NCBI GenBank assembly: GCA_016717225.1
Contig: JADKGB010000005.1
Coordinates: 1-64,000 of the forward strand
DNA length: 64,000 nucleotides
Direction: 5' to 3'
DNA from: Flavobacteriales bacterium
GTDB lineage: Bacteria > Bacteroidota > Bacteroidia > Flavobacteriales_F > PHOS-HE28
Shown here: in pieces, positions 39,189 through 47,863 of the stretch
Layout of the letters: each line of letters starts with the position of its first letter
How positions within the stretch are numbered: the stretch's first letter is position 1
Made by a program: the position numbers and the translations under genes
The notes under the pieces: model-generated
Database searches by the model: none
Told to the model about the DNA's origin: nothing
Seen by the model: only the letters and a program-made list of their open reading frames with translations

Positions 39189-40810
39189 TCAACCCCATGA
39201 ACTTCGATGAACTCGCCCGACGCAAGTTGGCAGAGCGCGAATTCACCTTTCAGCAAGGTGATTGGACGGAGATGGAGGCATTGCTGGGTGCGCGAGAAAA
39301 GAAGCGCCGTAAACTGCTGTGGGCATTTGCCGCCGTGTTGCTCGTTGCCATTCCTGCGGCATGGTGGCTCGGGCAGGACGGAGCTTCTCCAAGTACTGAT
39401 GTGACCAGCAACTCTGCCTATGTCGAGGGATCGAATGATGAGCAGCCCAAGTTCGAAGGTGTGGTCAATACCAAAGTAGAGATCAGTGAAGACGAGACCA
39501 TTGAACCAATAACCAACGACAAACGGATAGAGGAACCAGCAGTTGCCGTTGCACGTTCAACGAAGGCACATGAAAAGAGCCTAACCAGTTCCGGCAGCAT
39601 TGCTCCTGCTTCCAGTTGGATCGGCCAGCCAGATCCGAAAGAGCAAACCGTGCAGAATAGCGTCGCATCTGGCAATACCCCGCCTACTGCGAACAACAAC
39701 GCTATTTCACCGGATCCAATTATCGCCATTTCCAATAACTCGAACAGCGGCCAAACAAACGGCACAACATCATCGTCCGAAGGCGGATCACAGATGATCG
39801 CCGTGGATCAAACGAGTGGAGCATCGATCACGACCCCTGCTGGCAATGAACCCATTACAAGTGGAACGACCACAGATGCGGATCCGACCATTGATACAGG
39901 CCCTTCAACTACAACAACTGCCCAACTACCAGTTGATACAACGAGCAATGCCACCCCGGAGGGCATAACGACGATCAACTTGATCCAGGATTCGACCCTC
40001 TCCCCCAATGCTCTGCCGCCGCCGCTGGATCTGGTGAACAGCAAAATCTTCCATTTCGAAGTGGGTCTTCTGGGTGGTACATTCCTTTCAACAGGCACGT
40101 ACTCCGGCGAACTCACTGAGACCTGGCGCACAACTTCAACAGGAAAATGGTCTCCAAGCTTTGGTGCGGAATTCATGACCATCGAGAAACATTTTGGCCT
40201 CGGTATCGGGCTTCATAGAGCCCGATACGAGGAACAGCTTCGTGCCGAAAAGCTCGCTCGCACGGATGAAGTGATCAACGTCAACTATTCATTGCTACCG
40301 ATCCAAATAACGGTCCCCGTGATCACGGACACCATCATCATCGGAGGCGTTCCGTACTACGTAACCACACCGACAACGATCACCGTGAACCAATTGGTCA
40401 CCACGCGTGATACCACCCAAGTGGAGCGCATATTGCGGGAGGCACGATCCATCGTAAACCGCGTGGACTATTGGGAATTACCCTTGCTGTTGGATGCACA
40501 CACATCCGTTGGCAAGTGGACATTCGGTGTGCGTGGTGGGCCGAGCGTCGGATTCCTTTCCGTTCGCACAGGCGTGATCCCTGACATGGAAGGAACCGGA
40601 TATGTGGCTATCGATCAACACACTTATCGTACCACCATGTTCGGTTATCAAGCCAGGGCGTACGTGCGCTATGGCTTGTCGGACCTGATCTCCGTAGGCC
40701 TCGAACCAACCGTGCGTGGGCAATTCGGTAATGCCTTCGAGGGAAGCGGCATCAGCCGGCGTAACATGGCGATCGGTGGATTATTCAGCGTGAATTATCG
40801 CTTTCCCTGA
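39185..40810 (+). CDS. Putative dual-membrane anti-sigma factor: N-terminal anti-sigma-like segment, TM helix, linker, C-terminal beta-barrel
   Basis: 541 residues in four parts. Residues 1-43 are charged and helical (MNFDELARRKLAEREFTF, WTEMEALLGAREKKRRK), as in short anti-sigma N-termini. Residues 44-62 form one membrane helix (LLWAFAAVLLVAIPAAWWLG). Residues 63 to about 284 are a Ser/Thr/Asn/Pro-rich linker long enough to cross the periplasm. The rest alternates polar and hydrophobic residues as in outer-membrane beta-barrels (FHFEVGLLGGTFLSTGTYSG, WTFGVRGGPSVGFLS, AYVRYGLSDLISVGLEP) and ends SVNYRFP. It overlaps the sigma gene. The layout matches the dual-membrane-spanning anti-sigma factors reported in B. 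thetaiotaomicron; assignment to that group is inference. Confidence 0.7.
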   Translation: MINPMNFDELARRKLAEREFTFQQGDWTEMEALLGAREKKRRKLLWAFAAVLLVAIPAAWWLGQDGASPSTDVTSNSAYVEGSNDEQPKFEGVVNTKVEISEDETIEPITNDKRIEEPAVAVARSTKAHEKSLTSSGSIAPASSWIGQPDPKEQTVQNSVASGNTPPTANNNAISPDPIIAISNNSNSGQTNGTTSSSEGGSQMIAVDQTSGASITTPAGNEPITSGTTTDADPTIDTGPSTTTTAQLPVDTTSNATPEGITTINLIQDSTLSPNALPPPLDLVNSKIFHFEVGLLGGTFLSTGTYSGELTETWRTTSTGKWSPSFGAEFMTIEKHFGLGIGLHRARYEEQLRAEKLARTDEVINVNYSLLPIQITVPVITDTIIIGGVPYYVTTPTTITVNQLVTTRDTTQVERILREARSIVNRVDYWELPLLLDAHTSVGKWTFGVRGGPSVGFLSVRTGVIPDMEGTGYVAIDQHTYRTTMFGYQARAYVRYGLSDLISVGLEPTVRGQFGNAFEGSGISRRNMAIGGLFSVNYRFP

Positions 40811-40845
40811 AGAGCAACGCCGGTGATCCGCATCTTCGGGCCACC

Positions 40846-41376
40846 ATGAACCTCGAAGAACTTCCTGCTATTGTGCGACCCGGTGTGATCCGGGCAGTGA
40901 TCGAGATACCTGCAGGCACCTGTGATAAGCGGCAGTACGACGTTGCCACGAACAGTTTTCCGGTAGACCAACGAAACGGTATACCCCGAAGGATCGCGTT
41001 CCTACCCTACCCGGCGAACTACGGGTTTATTCCGGGCACCAGAATGGACAAGTCGCAAGGTGGAGATGGCGACGCGCTCGATGTCTTCGTATTGTGCACT
41101 GCTCAACCCAGCGGCACAATACTGGAAGTAGAGCCCATCGGTATCGTCGAACTGCTCGATGCCGGAGAACGGGATGATAAAGTGATCGCCTTGCCCGTGG
41201 ACCGATCCCTGATCACATTGGACGTGGCTGACATCCATGAATTACCGGAAGCCGCACGCGAGATCCTAGTGACATGGTTGTTGAACTACGATCCTGAAGA
41301 CGGTGCTCGACTGGTAAGTGTGCAAGGGCGGCAAGGAGCCTTTGCCGCGATCGATCGTTGGGTGATCCGCTCTTGA
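40846..41376 (+). CDS. ppa: Inorganic pyrophosphatase (family I)
   Basis: 176 residues. It hydrolyses pyrophosphate to phosphate in the cytoplasm. The family signature is present: FLPYPANYGFIPGT, then GGDGDALDVFVLC with the metal-binding Asp residues, and DKVIALPVDR. Active-site Glu and Lys appear in VIEIPAGTCDKRQYDV, where the usual KYE reads RQY, which is a mild departure. Length is normal. It starts 36 bases after the barrel gene on the same strand and is followed by the convergent pheT. Confidence 0.94.
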   Translation: MNLEELPAIVRPGVIRAVIEIPAGTCDKRQYDVATNSFPVDQRNGIPRRIAFLPYPANYGFIPGTRMDKSQGGDGDALDVFVLCTAQPSGTILEVEPIGIVELLDAGERDDKVIALPVDRSLITLDVADIHELPEAAREILVTWLLNYDPEDGARLVSVQGRQGAFAAIDRWVIRS

Positions 41377-41386
41377 GGGCGACTGG

Positions 41387-43819
41387 TCAAGACCTCAACT
41401 CAGCGCCCACCTCTTTCTCGAAGGCCTGCCGGATGCGGCCCATGGCTTTGTCAACCTGCTCGTCGGTCAGGGTTTTATCCGCATCCTGCAGAATGAAGCT
41501 GAGCGCATAGCTCTTCTTCCCCCCAGGTAGTTTCTCGCCCTCGTAAACATCGAACAGGTCCACGGTTCGAAGCAGTTTACGCTCACTTTGGCGAGCAAGT
41601 TTTTCCAACTGATCGAAGGTGACCGATGCATCAAGCAACAGGCTCAAGTCACGACGAACGGATGGGAATTTGGGGACTTCTGAATACTTGAGCTTCCGCT
41701 TGGCGATCGCTTCAAACCATGTTGCATCGTTCAACTCAGCGAAGAAAACCGGCTGCGATACATTGAACGCTTTGAGCACTTCTGAACGTACCGAACCGAT
41801 CCGGGCAAAGACCTGATCCTTCTTACGCACCTCCAACACTGAGGAGCAGAGGGGCAGGTCCAATACCACTTGCTCGACATCAGTAACACCGCATCGTTCC
41901 AGCAGGAGTTCCACCTCCGCTTTCAGATCCGCCAACTCTGTGACGCGACTTTTCCCACGCCAATGTTCCAGCGACCATTGCCCAGTAATGAGGATGGCCG
42001 TCCGATCCTGCTCCACCACCCGATCGCCCACCACTGAATACACCCTTCCTTTTTCGAACAGCCGAAGATCGCGCTGCTGCCTGGCCATGTTGTGCGAAGC
42101 ACTTTGCAACAGACCGAAAAGCATGCTTGGTCGCAGCACATCGAGTTCCGCACTCAACGGGTTTTTCAACCTCACCAATTCGTTCTCATTTACTGTGTTG
42201 AGCGCCAAGGTCCTGGTGCTGTTCACGAGAGAAGGTGTCATCACTTCTCGAAATCCACGGGCCGCCAAATGCACGGACAATTGCCGCTGTAACCCGTCAA
42301 GTGTCGTTTCGCTTCGCTGCAAAGCGGGCATCATCAAGCGTTCCGGAACAGGAACCCGGTCGAAGCCGATGATCCGGATGATCTCTTCGACCAGATCAGC
42401 CTCACGTGTCACATCAACGCGGTATGGCGGCACTTCCACCTCGGCACCAACCGAATCGTGCGAAGTAACCCTGCAATCGAGTGCCTTCAACACACGGATG
42501 ATCTCGGCCGGATCGATGAACGTTCCGATCAACGCATTCACACGGGCGAAAGAAAGGCGGACACGCATCCATTGCCGCGACACAGCATGAAGATCCACAA
42601 TGTCCGAGCCCATTTCGGCCCCTGCTATCTCCTTCAATAAAAGAGCGGCACGCTTAAGCGCATAGACGGTGATCTCTGGATCAACGCCTCGCTCAAAGCG
42701 GAACGACGCATCCGTGTTCAACCCAAAACGCCGGGCCGTGCGCCGCACTGTGGTGGCATCGAAACAAGCGCTTTCCAGGAAAACGTTCATCGTTGTTTCG
42801 GACACGCCACTGTGTGACCCACCGAACACACCTGCAAGACACACTGGCTTTTCAGCATCAGCTATCACGAGATCGGCATTGCTCAGCTTCCGTTCTTTTC
42901 CATCGAGTGTGGCAAAAAGCTCGCCCTCCGAAGCCATGCGCACCACAATGCGCCTACCTGCCAGTTTATCAGCATCGAACGCATGCAGGGGCTGACCCAG
43001 TTCATGCTGCACGAAATTGGTGACGTCCACCACATTATTGATGGGCTTCAGTCCGATACTCTTCAGGCGATCCCGCAACCAGTTGGGAGATGGTCCCACC
43101 TTCACGTTGCACAGTGTAATGCCAGCGTAACGAGTGCATGCGATAGGCGCTAGCACTTCCGCCTTCATTCCTTCTGTTCCTGCGGATCCTTGAAAAGCGC
43201 CGACATCAGGCCACTTCAATGTGACGGGTTCCGAGGATCGCACCGAAAGTGCAGCTGCAAGATCCCGCGCAACACCGATATGGCTCATCGCATCAGCACG
43301 GTTCGGCGTAAGGCCGATCTCCAACGCGAAGTCTCTCTTCAATCCCAGGAGATCAGCTGCTGATGTTCCAACAGCGGTCGCCGGATCGAGCACCATGATC
43401 CCATCATGACTTTCACCCAGACCAAGTTCATCCTCTGCGCAGATCATGCCATTGCTTTCGACACCACGGATCTTGCTCTTCTTGATCGTAAGCGGGTCGC
43501 CAGTGAGCGGAAACAACGTGGTACCGACAGTAGCCACCAGCACCTTCTGCCCAACAGCAACGTTCGGTGCACCGCAAACTATGCCCAGTGGTTCACCAAC
43601 ACCGATATCCACGGAGCAAACTCGCAGGCGATCAGCATCAGCATGTCTATCACAAGAAAGAACATGACCTACCACCACACCGGCCAGCATGCCTTTCACC
43701 TGCTCAATTACTTCAACGCTCTCAACCTCCAAACCTGTGCTTGTGAGCACTTCAGCCGCTTGCTGAGGAGAAAGATCGGTATCGATCAGTGTGCGAAGCC
43801 AGTTCCAGGAGATGCGCAT
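41387..43819 (-). CDS. pheT: Phenylalanine-tRNA ligase beta subunit
   Basis: 810 residues, full length. Domain order is the bacterial one: N-terminal start MRISWNWLRTLIDTDLSPQQ, the EMAP-like tRNA-binding domain (VGHVLSCDRHADADRLRVC, IVCGAPNVAVGQKV), B3/B4 editing domain (LTPNRADAMSHIGVARDLAA, NNVVDVTNFVQHELGQPLHA), B5 (VEVPPYRVDVTREADLVEEI), core catalytic-like domain, and the C-terminal ferredoxin-like anticodon-binding domain (FPSVRRDLSLLLDASVTFDQ). It pairs with PheS, which is not in the window. A TACTTTCG element lies 20 bases before the ATG. Confidence 0.97.
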   Translation of the reverse strand: MRISWNWLRTLIDTDLSPQQAAEVLTSTGLEVESVEVIEQVKGMLAGVVVGHVLSCDRHADADRLRVCSVDIGVGEPLGIVCGAPNVAVGQKVLVATVGTTLFPLTGDPLTIKKSKIRGVESNGMICAEDELGLGESHDGIMVLDPATAVGTSAADLLGLKRDFALEIGLTPNRADAMSHIGVARDLAAALSVRSSEPVTLKWPDVGAFQGSAGTEGMKAEVLAPIACTRYAGITLCNVKVGPSPNWLRDRLKSIGLKPINNVVDVTNFVQHELGQPLHAFDADKLAGRRIVVRMASEGELFATLDGKERKLSNADLVIADAEKPVCLAGVFGGSHSGVSETTMNVFLESACFDATTVRRTARRFGLNTDASFRFERGVDPEITVYALKRAALLLKEIAGAEMGSDIVDLHAVSRQWMRVRLSFARVNALIGTFIDPAEIIRVLKALDCRVTSHDSVGAEVEVPPYRVDVTREADLVEEIIRIIGFDRVPVPERLMMPALQRSETTLDGLQRQLSVHLAARGFREVMTPSLVNSTRTLALNTVNENELVRLKNPLSAELDVLRPSMLFGLLQSASHNMARQQRDLRLFEKGRVYSVVGDRVVEQDRTAILITGQWSLEHWRGKSRVTELADLKAEVELLLERCGVTDVEQVVLDLPLCSSVLEVRKKDQVFARIGSVRSEVLKAFNVSQPVFFAELNDATWFEAIAKRKLKYSEVPKFPSVRRDLSLLLDASVTFDQLEKLARQSERKLLRTVDLFDVYEGEKLPGGKKSYALSFILQDADKTLTDEQVDKAMGRIRQAFEKEVGAELRS

Positions 43820-43838
43820 TGCGTTTCAGAAAGGTCGG

Positions 43839-43846
43839 CGAAAGTA
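43839..43846 (-). promoter_or_regulatory. Possible -7 element for pheT
   Basis: Minus-strand TACTTTCG, 20 bases before the pheT start. It fits TAnnTTYG with no obvious -33 box. Confidence 0.35.
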
Positions 43847-43894
43847 CCAAAGGCGTTTCGGTGGATCTTTGCCCCACGCCGTTCGCGACCGATC

Positions 43895-44434
43895 ATGATC
43901 AACCTACCCATTCCCTCGTTGGAAGGAAGCTGTTCCGAACGACTTCGTTTCCGGAAGGTGTGCGAAGCGGATGTGGAACCCTGGTTGACCTACATCAACA
44001 ACCCTGAAGCCGTTCGCTTCATGCATCTTGAATTGAGCGGTATCGAAGCAGCCCGGCAATTCCTCCAATGGTCTTTTGTGCGATATGAACGGGATGGAAG
44101 CGGCTTGCATGCACTTGAACTGCTTGGTACGGGAGAATTTGTGGGCTTGTGCGGACTCCTCACACAGGAGGTGGACGGAAAAATGGAACTGGAGATCGGT
44201 TACCATTTGCTACCTGGCCAATGGCATAAGGGCTTCGCAACGGAAGCAGCGGTATTCTGCAAAGCGTTCGCGCGTGAAAAAGCATTGGCCCCCTCAGTGA
44301 TCTCCTTGATCGACCCGGACAACCTGCCAAGCCAGCGTGTTGCAGAACGAAATGGGCTCCAATTGGAAAGAACCACCTTGTTCAGAGGGAAGCCAGTCCG
44401 GGTCTACAGAGGCCTCATCGGATCAGTAGATTAA
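43895..44434 (+). CDS. GNAT-family N-acetyltransferase (RimJ-like)
   Basis: 179 residues of an Acetyltransf_3-type GNAT fold. The start SERLRFRKVCEADVEPWLTY is typical of RimJ/RimL relatives; GLCGLLTQEVDGKMELEIGY is the central beta strand pair; GQWHKGFATEAAVFCKAFA carries the acetyl-CoA pyrophosphate loop (Q/RxxGxG/A), and NLPSQRVAERNGLQLER is the final signature. The acceptor (protein N-terminus or small molecule) is unknown. The ATG at 43895 is used; upstream in-frame codons run into pheT. The lysoplasmalogenase-like gene follows 16 bases later. Confidence 0.88.
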   Translation: MINLPIPSLEGSCSERLRFRKVCEADVEPWLTYINNPEAVRFMHLELSGIEAARQFLQWSFVRYERDGSGLHALELLGTGEFVGLCGLLTQEVDGKMELEIGYHLLPGQWHKGFATEAAVFCKAFAREKALAPSVISLIDPDNLPSQRVAERNGLQLERTTLFRGKPVRVYRGLIGSVD

Positions 44435-44450
44435 TATTGTCAAGCGCTCC

Positions 44451-45182
44451 ATGGACTTCAAGAAAGACACACTGATCAACGGCATTGCTTATTCCGCGGT
44501 TGCGATAGGATGCATTGTAGCCACTTCGACCAGTATTCATTGGCTTGAGTACGTGTGCAAGCCTTCGATGATGCTGATACTTTCATCGTGGTTCTTCTTC
44601 AACAGTCGTCGTTATGGCGATCGCTTCACCTTGATGATCCAAGGGGGGCTTTTCTTCTCGCTGATCGGGGATATCGCATTGATGTTCCAGCATATGGATG
44701 AGTTCAATTTCATGATCGGGTTAGCGGCATTCTTGCTCGCGCACCTGTGCTATTCGATCGCCTTTTTACGGAACATATCCGAAGTGGGCGGCACGGATGG
44801 CTTGGTCTTAGGCAGCTCCATAGCATTGGTGTTCGCTTTGTTCGCCGTGTACTTTTCATGGGAACTGGCACCTCGCTTGGACGAAGGATTGATGATCCCC
44901 GTGATCGCTTACGTAGTGGCTATTTCCTGTATGGGGATATTGGCTGCATTCCGCTACACGCGTACGTTCCCACGCAGTTTTTGGATGGTTCTGGTTGGCG
45001 CTGTGCTGTTCATCGTGTCGGACAGCCTGCTCGCAACAAATCGCTTTTTGAGGCCTTTGTCCTGGGGGCCGACCGCAGTGACCATCACTTATGCCTTGGC
45101 ACAATTCATGATCGCTGCTGGTTGTCTTTTGCACGTACTGGACCCGGACACTATCCGCCGTCGCCAAGCGCTTGAAGCCTAG
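44451..45182 (+). CDS. YhhN/TMEM86 family lysoplasmalogenase-like membrane protein
   Basis: 243 residues with about eight membrane helices. The family marks are the second helix area YVCKPSMMLILSSWFFF, the GLFFSLIGDIALMF segment with the conserved Asp, FLLAHLCYSIAFL with the conserved His, and the late GAVLFIVSDSLLATNRF. Human TMEM86B hydrolyses lysoplasmalogen vinyl ethers; for bacterial YhhN this activity is assumed by similarity, and plasmalogen production by this organism is not shown. The gene is followed by 120 bases (45183-45302) without evident features, then the convergent recG. Confidence 0.88.
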   Translation: MDFKKDTLINGIAYSAVAIGCIVATSTSIHWLEYVCKPSMMLILSSWFFFNSRRYGDRFTLMIQGGLFFSLIGDIALMFQHMDEFNFMIGLAAFLLAHLCYSIAFLRNISEVGGTDGLVLGSSIALVFALFAVYFSWELAPRLDEGLMIPVIAYVVAISCMGILAAFRYTRTFPRSFWMVLVGAVLFIVSDSLLATNRFLRPLSWGPTAVTITYALAQFMIAAGCLLHVLDPDTIRRRQALEA

Positions 45183-45302
45183 TGGGGGCAAGTGATTCCA
45201 GCGATCGCTGCAGTAGTGTCAACAATGAAGTGAGCTGAGGATCCGCTGCTGGTTCCTCTTCGTGCAAGGCGGAGCTGGCTTAGGAACCACAAGGTTGCCC
45301 AA

Positions 45303-47405
45303 CTAGCTGATCCGACCCCACAAGGGCTTGTTGCGGGTACGATCCGAAAGGACAGCTGCGATATTCACATGGGCAGGGTCGCGCAGATCGGGGTCGGCAT
45401 CGAGAATGCGCTGGGCCACTGAGCGAGCTTGTTGAAGTATCTCCACATCCGCGATCAGGTCAGCAATGTGCAGTTCGGGTATACCGCTCTGCATCGTACC
45501 CATCAGATCACCTGGACCACGCAAGCGCAAGTCCACCTCGCTGATCTCGAAACCATCGTTGGTACGAACCATTGTATTGATCCGCGTTCGGCTGTCGTTA
45601 CCCAATTTATCGCCGGTCATCAGGATGCAGAAGCTCTGGTCCGCACCGCGTCCCACGCGACCACGCAACTGGTGCAATTGCGAGAGACCGAAGCGCTCGG
45701 CATTCTCGATCACCATAACGCTGGCGTTCGGCACATCCACACCTACCTCGATCACGGTGGTAGAGACCAGGATGTTCGTTTCGCCCTTCTTGAACCGCGC
45801 CATCTCATAGTCCTTGGTCGCCGGGTCCATTCGCCCATGCAGCATGCCCACCGCGTATTTCGGTAACGGGAAGCGACGCGAAAGGCTCTCGAACCCATCC
45901 GTCAAGTCTTTCAGGTCACTCTTTTCGCTTTCCTCGATGAGCGGATACACGATGTAGATCTGTCGACCCTTTGCGATCTCCTCCTCCAAGAAGGCGAACA
46001 CCGCGTTGCGGCTAGAATCGAAGCGGTGCACGGTTTTGACCGGTTTGCGACCTGGCGGCAACTCATCGATCACGCTTACATCAAGGTCGCCGTACAACGT
46101 CATCGCCAGCGTTCGCGGAATGGGCGTGGCGGTCATCACGAGCACGTGCGGAGGCACTTCAGCCTTGGCCCAGAGTTTCGCCCGCTGCGCCACGCCAAAT
46201 CGGTGTTGCTCATCGATCACCACGAGTCCGAGCTTGTGGAAAACCACAGGATCCTCCAGCAACGCGTGTGTGCCTATGAGGAGGTGGATGTGGCCGGACT
46301 TGAGCGCGGCGAGCAGACTTCTACGCTCCGCGGTCTTTGTGCTTCCAGTCAGCAGACGCACCTCCAGCGGCATCTCTTTCAACATACGGCTCAACGTGGC
46401 GAAGTGCTGCTGGGCGAGGATCTCCGTGGGGGCCATGAACGCGCATTGGTAGCCGTTATCCAGCGAGATCAACATGCTCAACAAGGCCACGAGCGTTTTG
46501 CCACTCCCCACATCACCCTGCACCAAGCGGTTCATCTGGCGGCCGCTGCCCATGTCCTTGCGGATCTCCTTGACCACCCGTTTTTGAGCGTTGGTTGGCT
46601 CAAATGGAAGATGCTTCGAATAGAAGTCATTCAGCAAAGTCCCCACCTTGGTGAAGCGAACGCCGTGCACGCTGCGCGCCATCAATACTTTTTGCTTGAG
46701 CAGTTGCAATTGGATGAAGAAGAGCTCTTCGAACTTCAGGCGGCGCGTGGCTTCATCGAGCAAGCGTTGGTCGCGTGGTGCATGAGCGTGGCGGAAGGCA
46801 TCCATGCGCGAGATACCACCAAGCAACGTGACCAGGTCAGGGTTCAGTGTTTCGGGCAGGTAGAAGTCTGGGCGTTGCAGCATTGCTTCGGTGAGTTTGC
46901 CAATGCCCCTACTGTTCAACCCACGGGCGGAAGCCTTCTCAGTAGTGCTGTAAACAGGTTGTAGGGCATTGTCCAAACCGGCTTCCCAATTGGCGGCAAG
47001 TTCCAATTCAGGATGCGCCATATTCAAACGCCCGTTGAACTCGGTGACCTTGCCGAAGACGATGAACTCCGCGCCATCCTTCAGCACCGGCTGCAACCAA
47101 CGGATGCCTTTGAACCAGACCAGATCGATGGTTCCGCTCGAATCCGTCAACTTCGCCGTTAGCCTGCGGCCCATCTTCTCACCAAGGGTTTTCACTTGGC
47201 TCACAGTTCCGCGCAACTGCACGTTCTCCATTTCGCCATGCAGTTCGCGCACGGCCTGGAAACGACTGCGATCCACATACCTGAACGGAAAATGCTGGAG
47301 CAGATCACCGAACGTGGCGATACCCAGTTCCGTGCGCAGAAGTTCGCCCCTCTGTGGGCCAACGCCCTTGAGGTACTCGATGGGGGTTTCAATGAAAACT
47401 TGCAC
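45303..47405 (-). CDS. recG: ATP-dependent DNA helicase RecG
   Basis: 700 residues. RecG remodels stalled forks and branch-migrates Holliday junctions. The N-terminal wedge OB domain is present (VQLRGTVSQVKTLGEKMGRR), then the helicase core: Walker A LVQGDVGSGKT, FMAPTEILAQQHF, the DEQH box VIDEQHRFGVAQR, VMTATPIPRTLAMT, and the RecG-specific QLHQLRGRVGRGADQSFC. The start is GTG at 47405 (MQVFIETPIEYLKGVGP). A TACATTCG element lies only five bases upstream, so the transcript may be nearly leaderless or begin elsewhere. Confidence 0.97.
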   Translation of the reverse strand: MQVFIETPIEYLKGVGPQRGELLRTELGIATFGDLLQHFPFRYVDRSRFQAVRELHGEMENVQLRGTVSQVKTLGEKMGRRLTAKLTDSSGTIDLVWFKGIRWLQPVLKDGAEFIVFGKVTEFNGRLNMAHPELELAANWEAGLDNALQPVYSTTEKASARGLNSRGIGKLTEAMLQRPDFYLPETLNPDLVTLLGGISRMDAFRHAHAPRDQRLLDEATRRLKFEELFFIQLQLLKQKVLMARSVHGVRFTKVGTLLNDFYSKHLPFEPTNAQKRVVKEIRKDMGSGRQMNRLVQGDVGSGKTLVALLSMLISLDNGYQCAFMAPTEILAQQHFATLSRMLKEMPLEVRLLTGSTKTAERRSLLAALKSGHIHLLIGTHALLEDPVVFHKLGLVVIDEQHRFGVAQRAKLWAKAEVPPHVLVMTATPIPRTLAMTLYGDLDVSVIDELPPGRKPVKTVHRFDSSRNAVFAFLEEEIAKGRQIYIVYPLIEESEKSDLKDLTDGFESLSRRFPLPKYAVGMLHGRMDPATKDYEMARFKKGETNILVSTTVIEVGVDVPNASVMVIENAERFGLSQLHQLRGRVGRGADQSFCILMTGDKLGNDSRTRINTMVRTNDGFEISEVDLRLRGPGDLMGTMQSGIPELHIADLIADVEILQQARSVAQRILDADPDLRDPAHVNIAAVLSDRTRNKPLWGRIS

Positions 47406-47409
47406 GTCC

Positions 47410-47417
47410 CGAATGTA
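47410..47417 (-). promoter_or_regulatory. Possible -7 element immediately before recG
   Basis: Minus-strand TACATTCG, five bases before the GTG start of recG. If used, transcription would begin at about the start codon. Confidence 0.25.
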
Positions 47418-47431
47418 GGATCGGCAATGCT

Positions 47432-47857
47432 TTACCAGATGCCCGGGAACAAACGTGGAACTCCTCGCATCACTTGCCGATAACCAGGATGCTTAGCCGA
47501 AAGCTCACCTTCTTCGTAGAGTACTTTCAGAACAAGCACAACGAGACAGGTACCCAAGGCGATCCACCGCCAGAGGCTTGGTGCGCCGAACGAAACCGCG
47601 ATACCGCAAAGCAGCACCGCCGTGTACATCGGATGACGGAGAAAGCGATAGATGCCGCGTTGCGAAAGCGTGTTTCCCTCGCGCGGATCGGGTAGGATGG
47701 TGAAATTTCTTCCACCGAGCGAGACGCAGGCCCACATGAAAAGCAGAAGGCCACTGATGAAAAAAAGCCACGACCACCAGGGCAATGCCCAACTACCGCA
47801 GAAGAGCAGAACAGCAATTGAACCAAACTGGCCGAGAACGAAAAGTATCGACCGCAT
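47432..47857 (-). CDS. Isoprenylcysteine carboxyl methyltransferase-like membrane protein
   Basis: 141 residues with four predicted membrane helices. The C-terminal half has the ICMT/PEMT-type SAM-binding signature: GIYRFLRHPMYTAVLL with the RHPxY motif, then YEEGELSAKHPGYRQVM, with the Glu and the HPxY used by these methyltransferases. Bacterial members methylate unknown, probably lipid or small hydrophobic substrates. It lies between the pyruvate dehydrogenase E2 gene (six bases upstream) and recG on the same strand and may be transcribed with pdhA and E2. Confidence 0.85.
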   Translation of the reverse strand: MRSILFVLGQFGSIAVLLFCGSWALPWWSWLFFISGLLLFMWACVSLGGRNFTILPDPREGNTLSQRGIYRFLRHPMYTAVLLCGIAVSFGAPSLWRWIALGTCLVVLVLKVLYEEGELSAKHPGYRQVMRGVPRLFPGIW

Positions 47858-47863
47858 CAGCGA

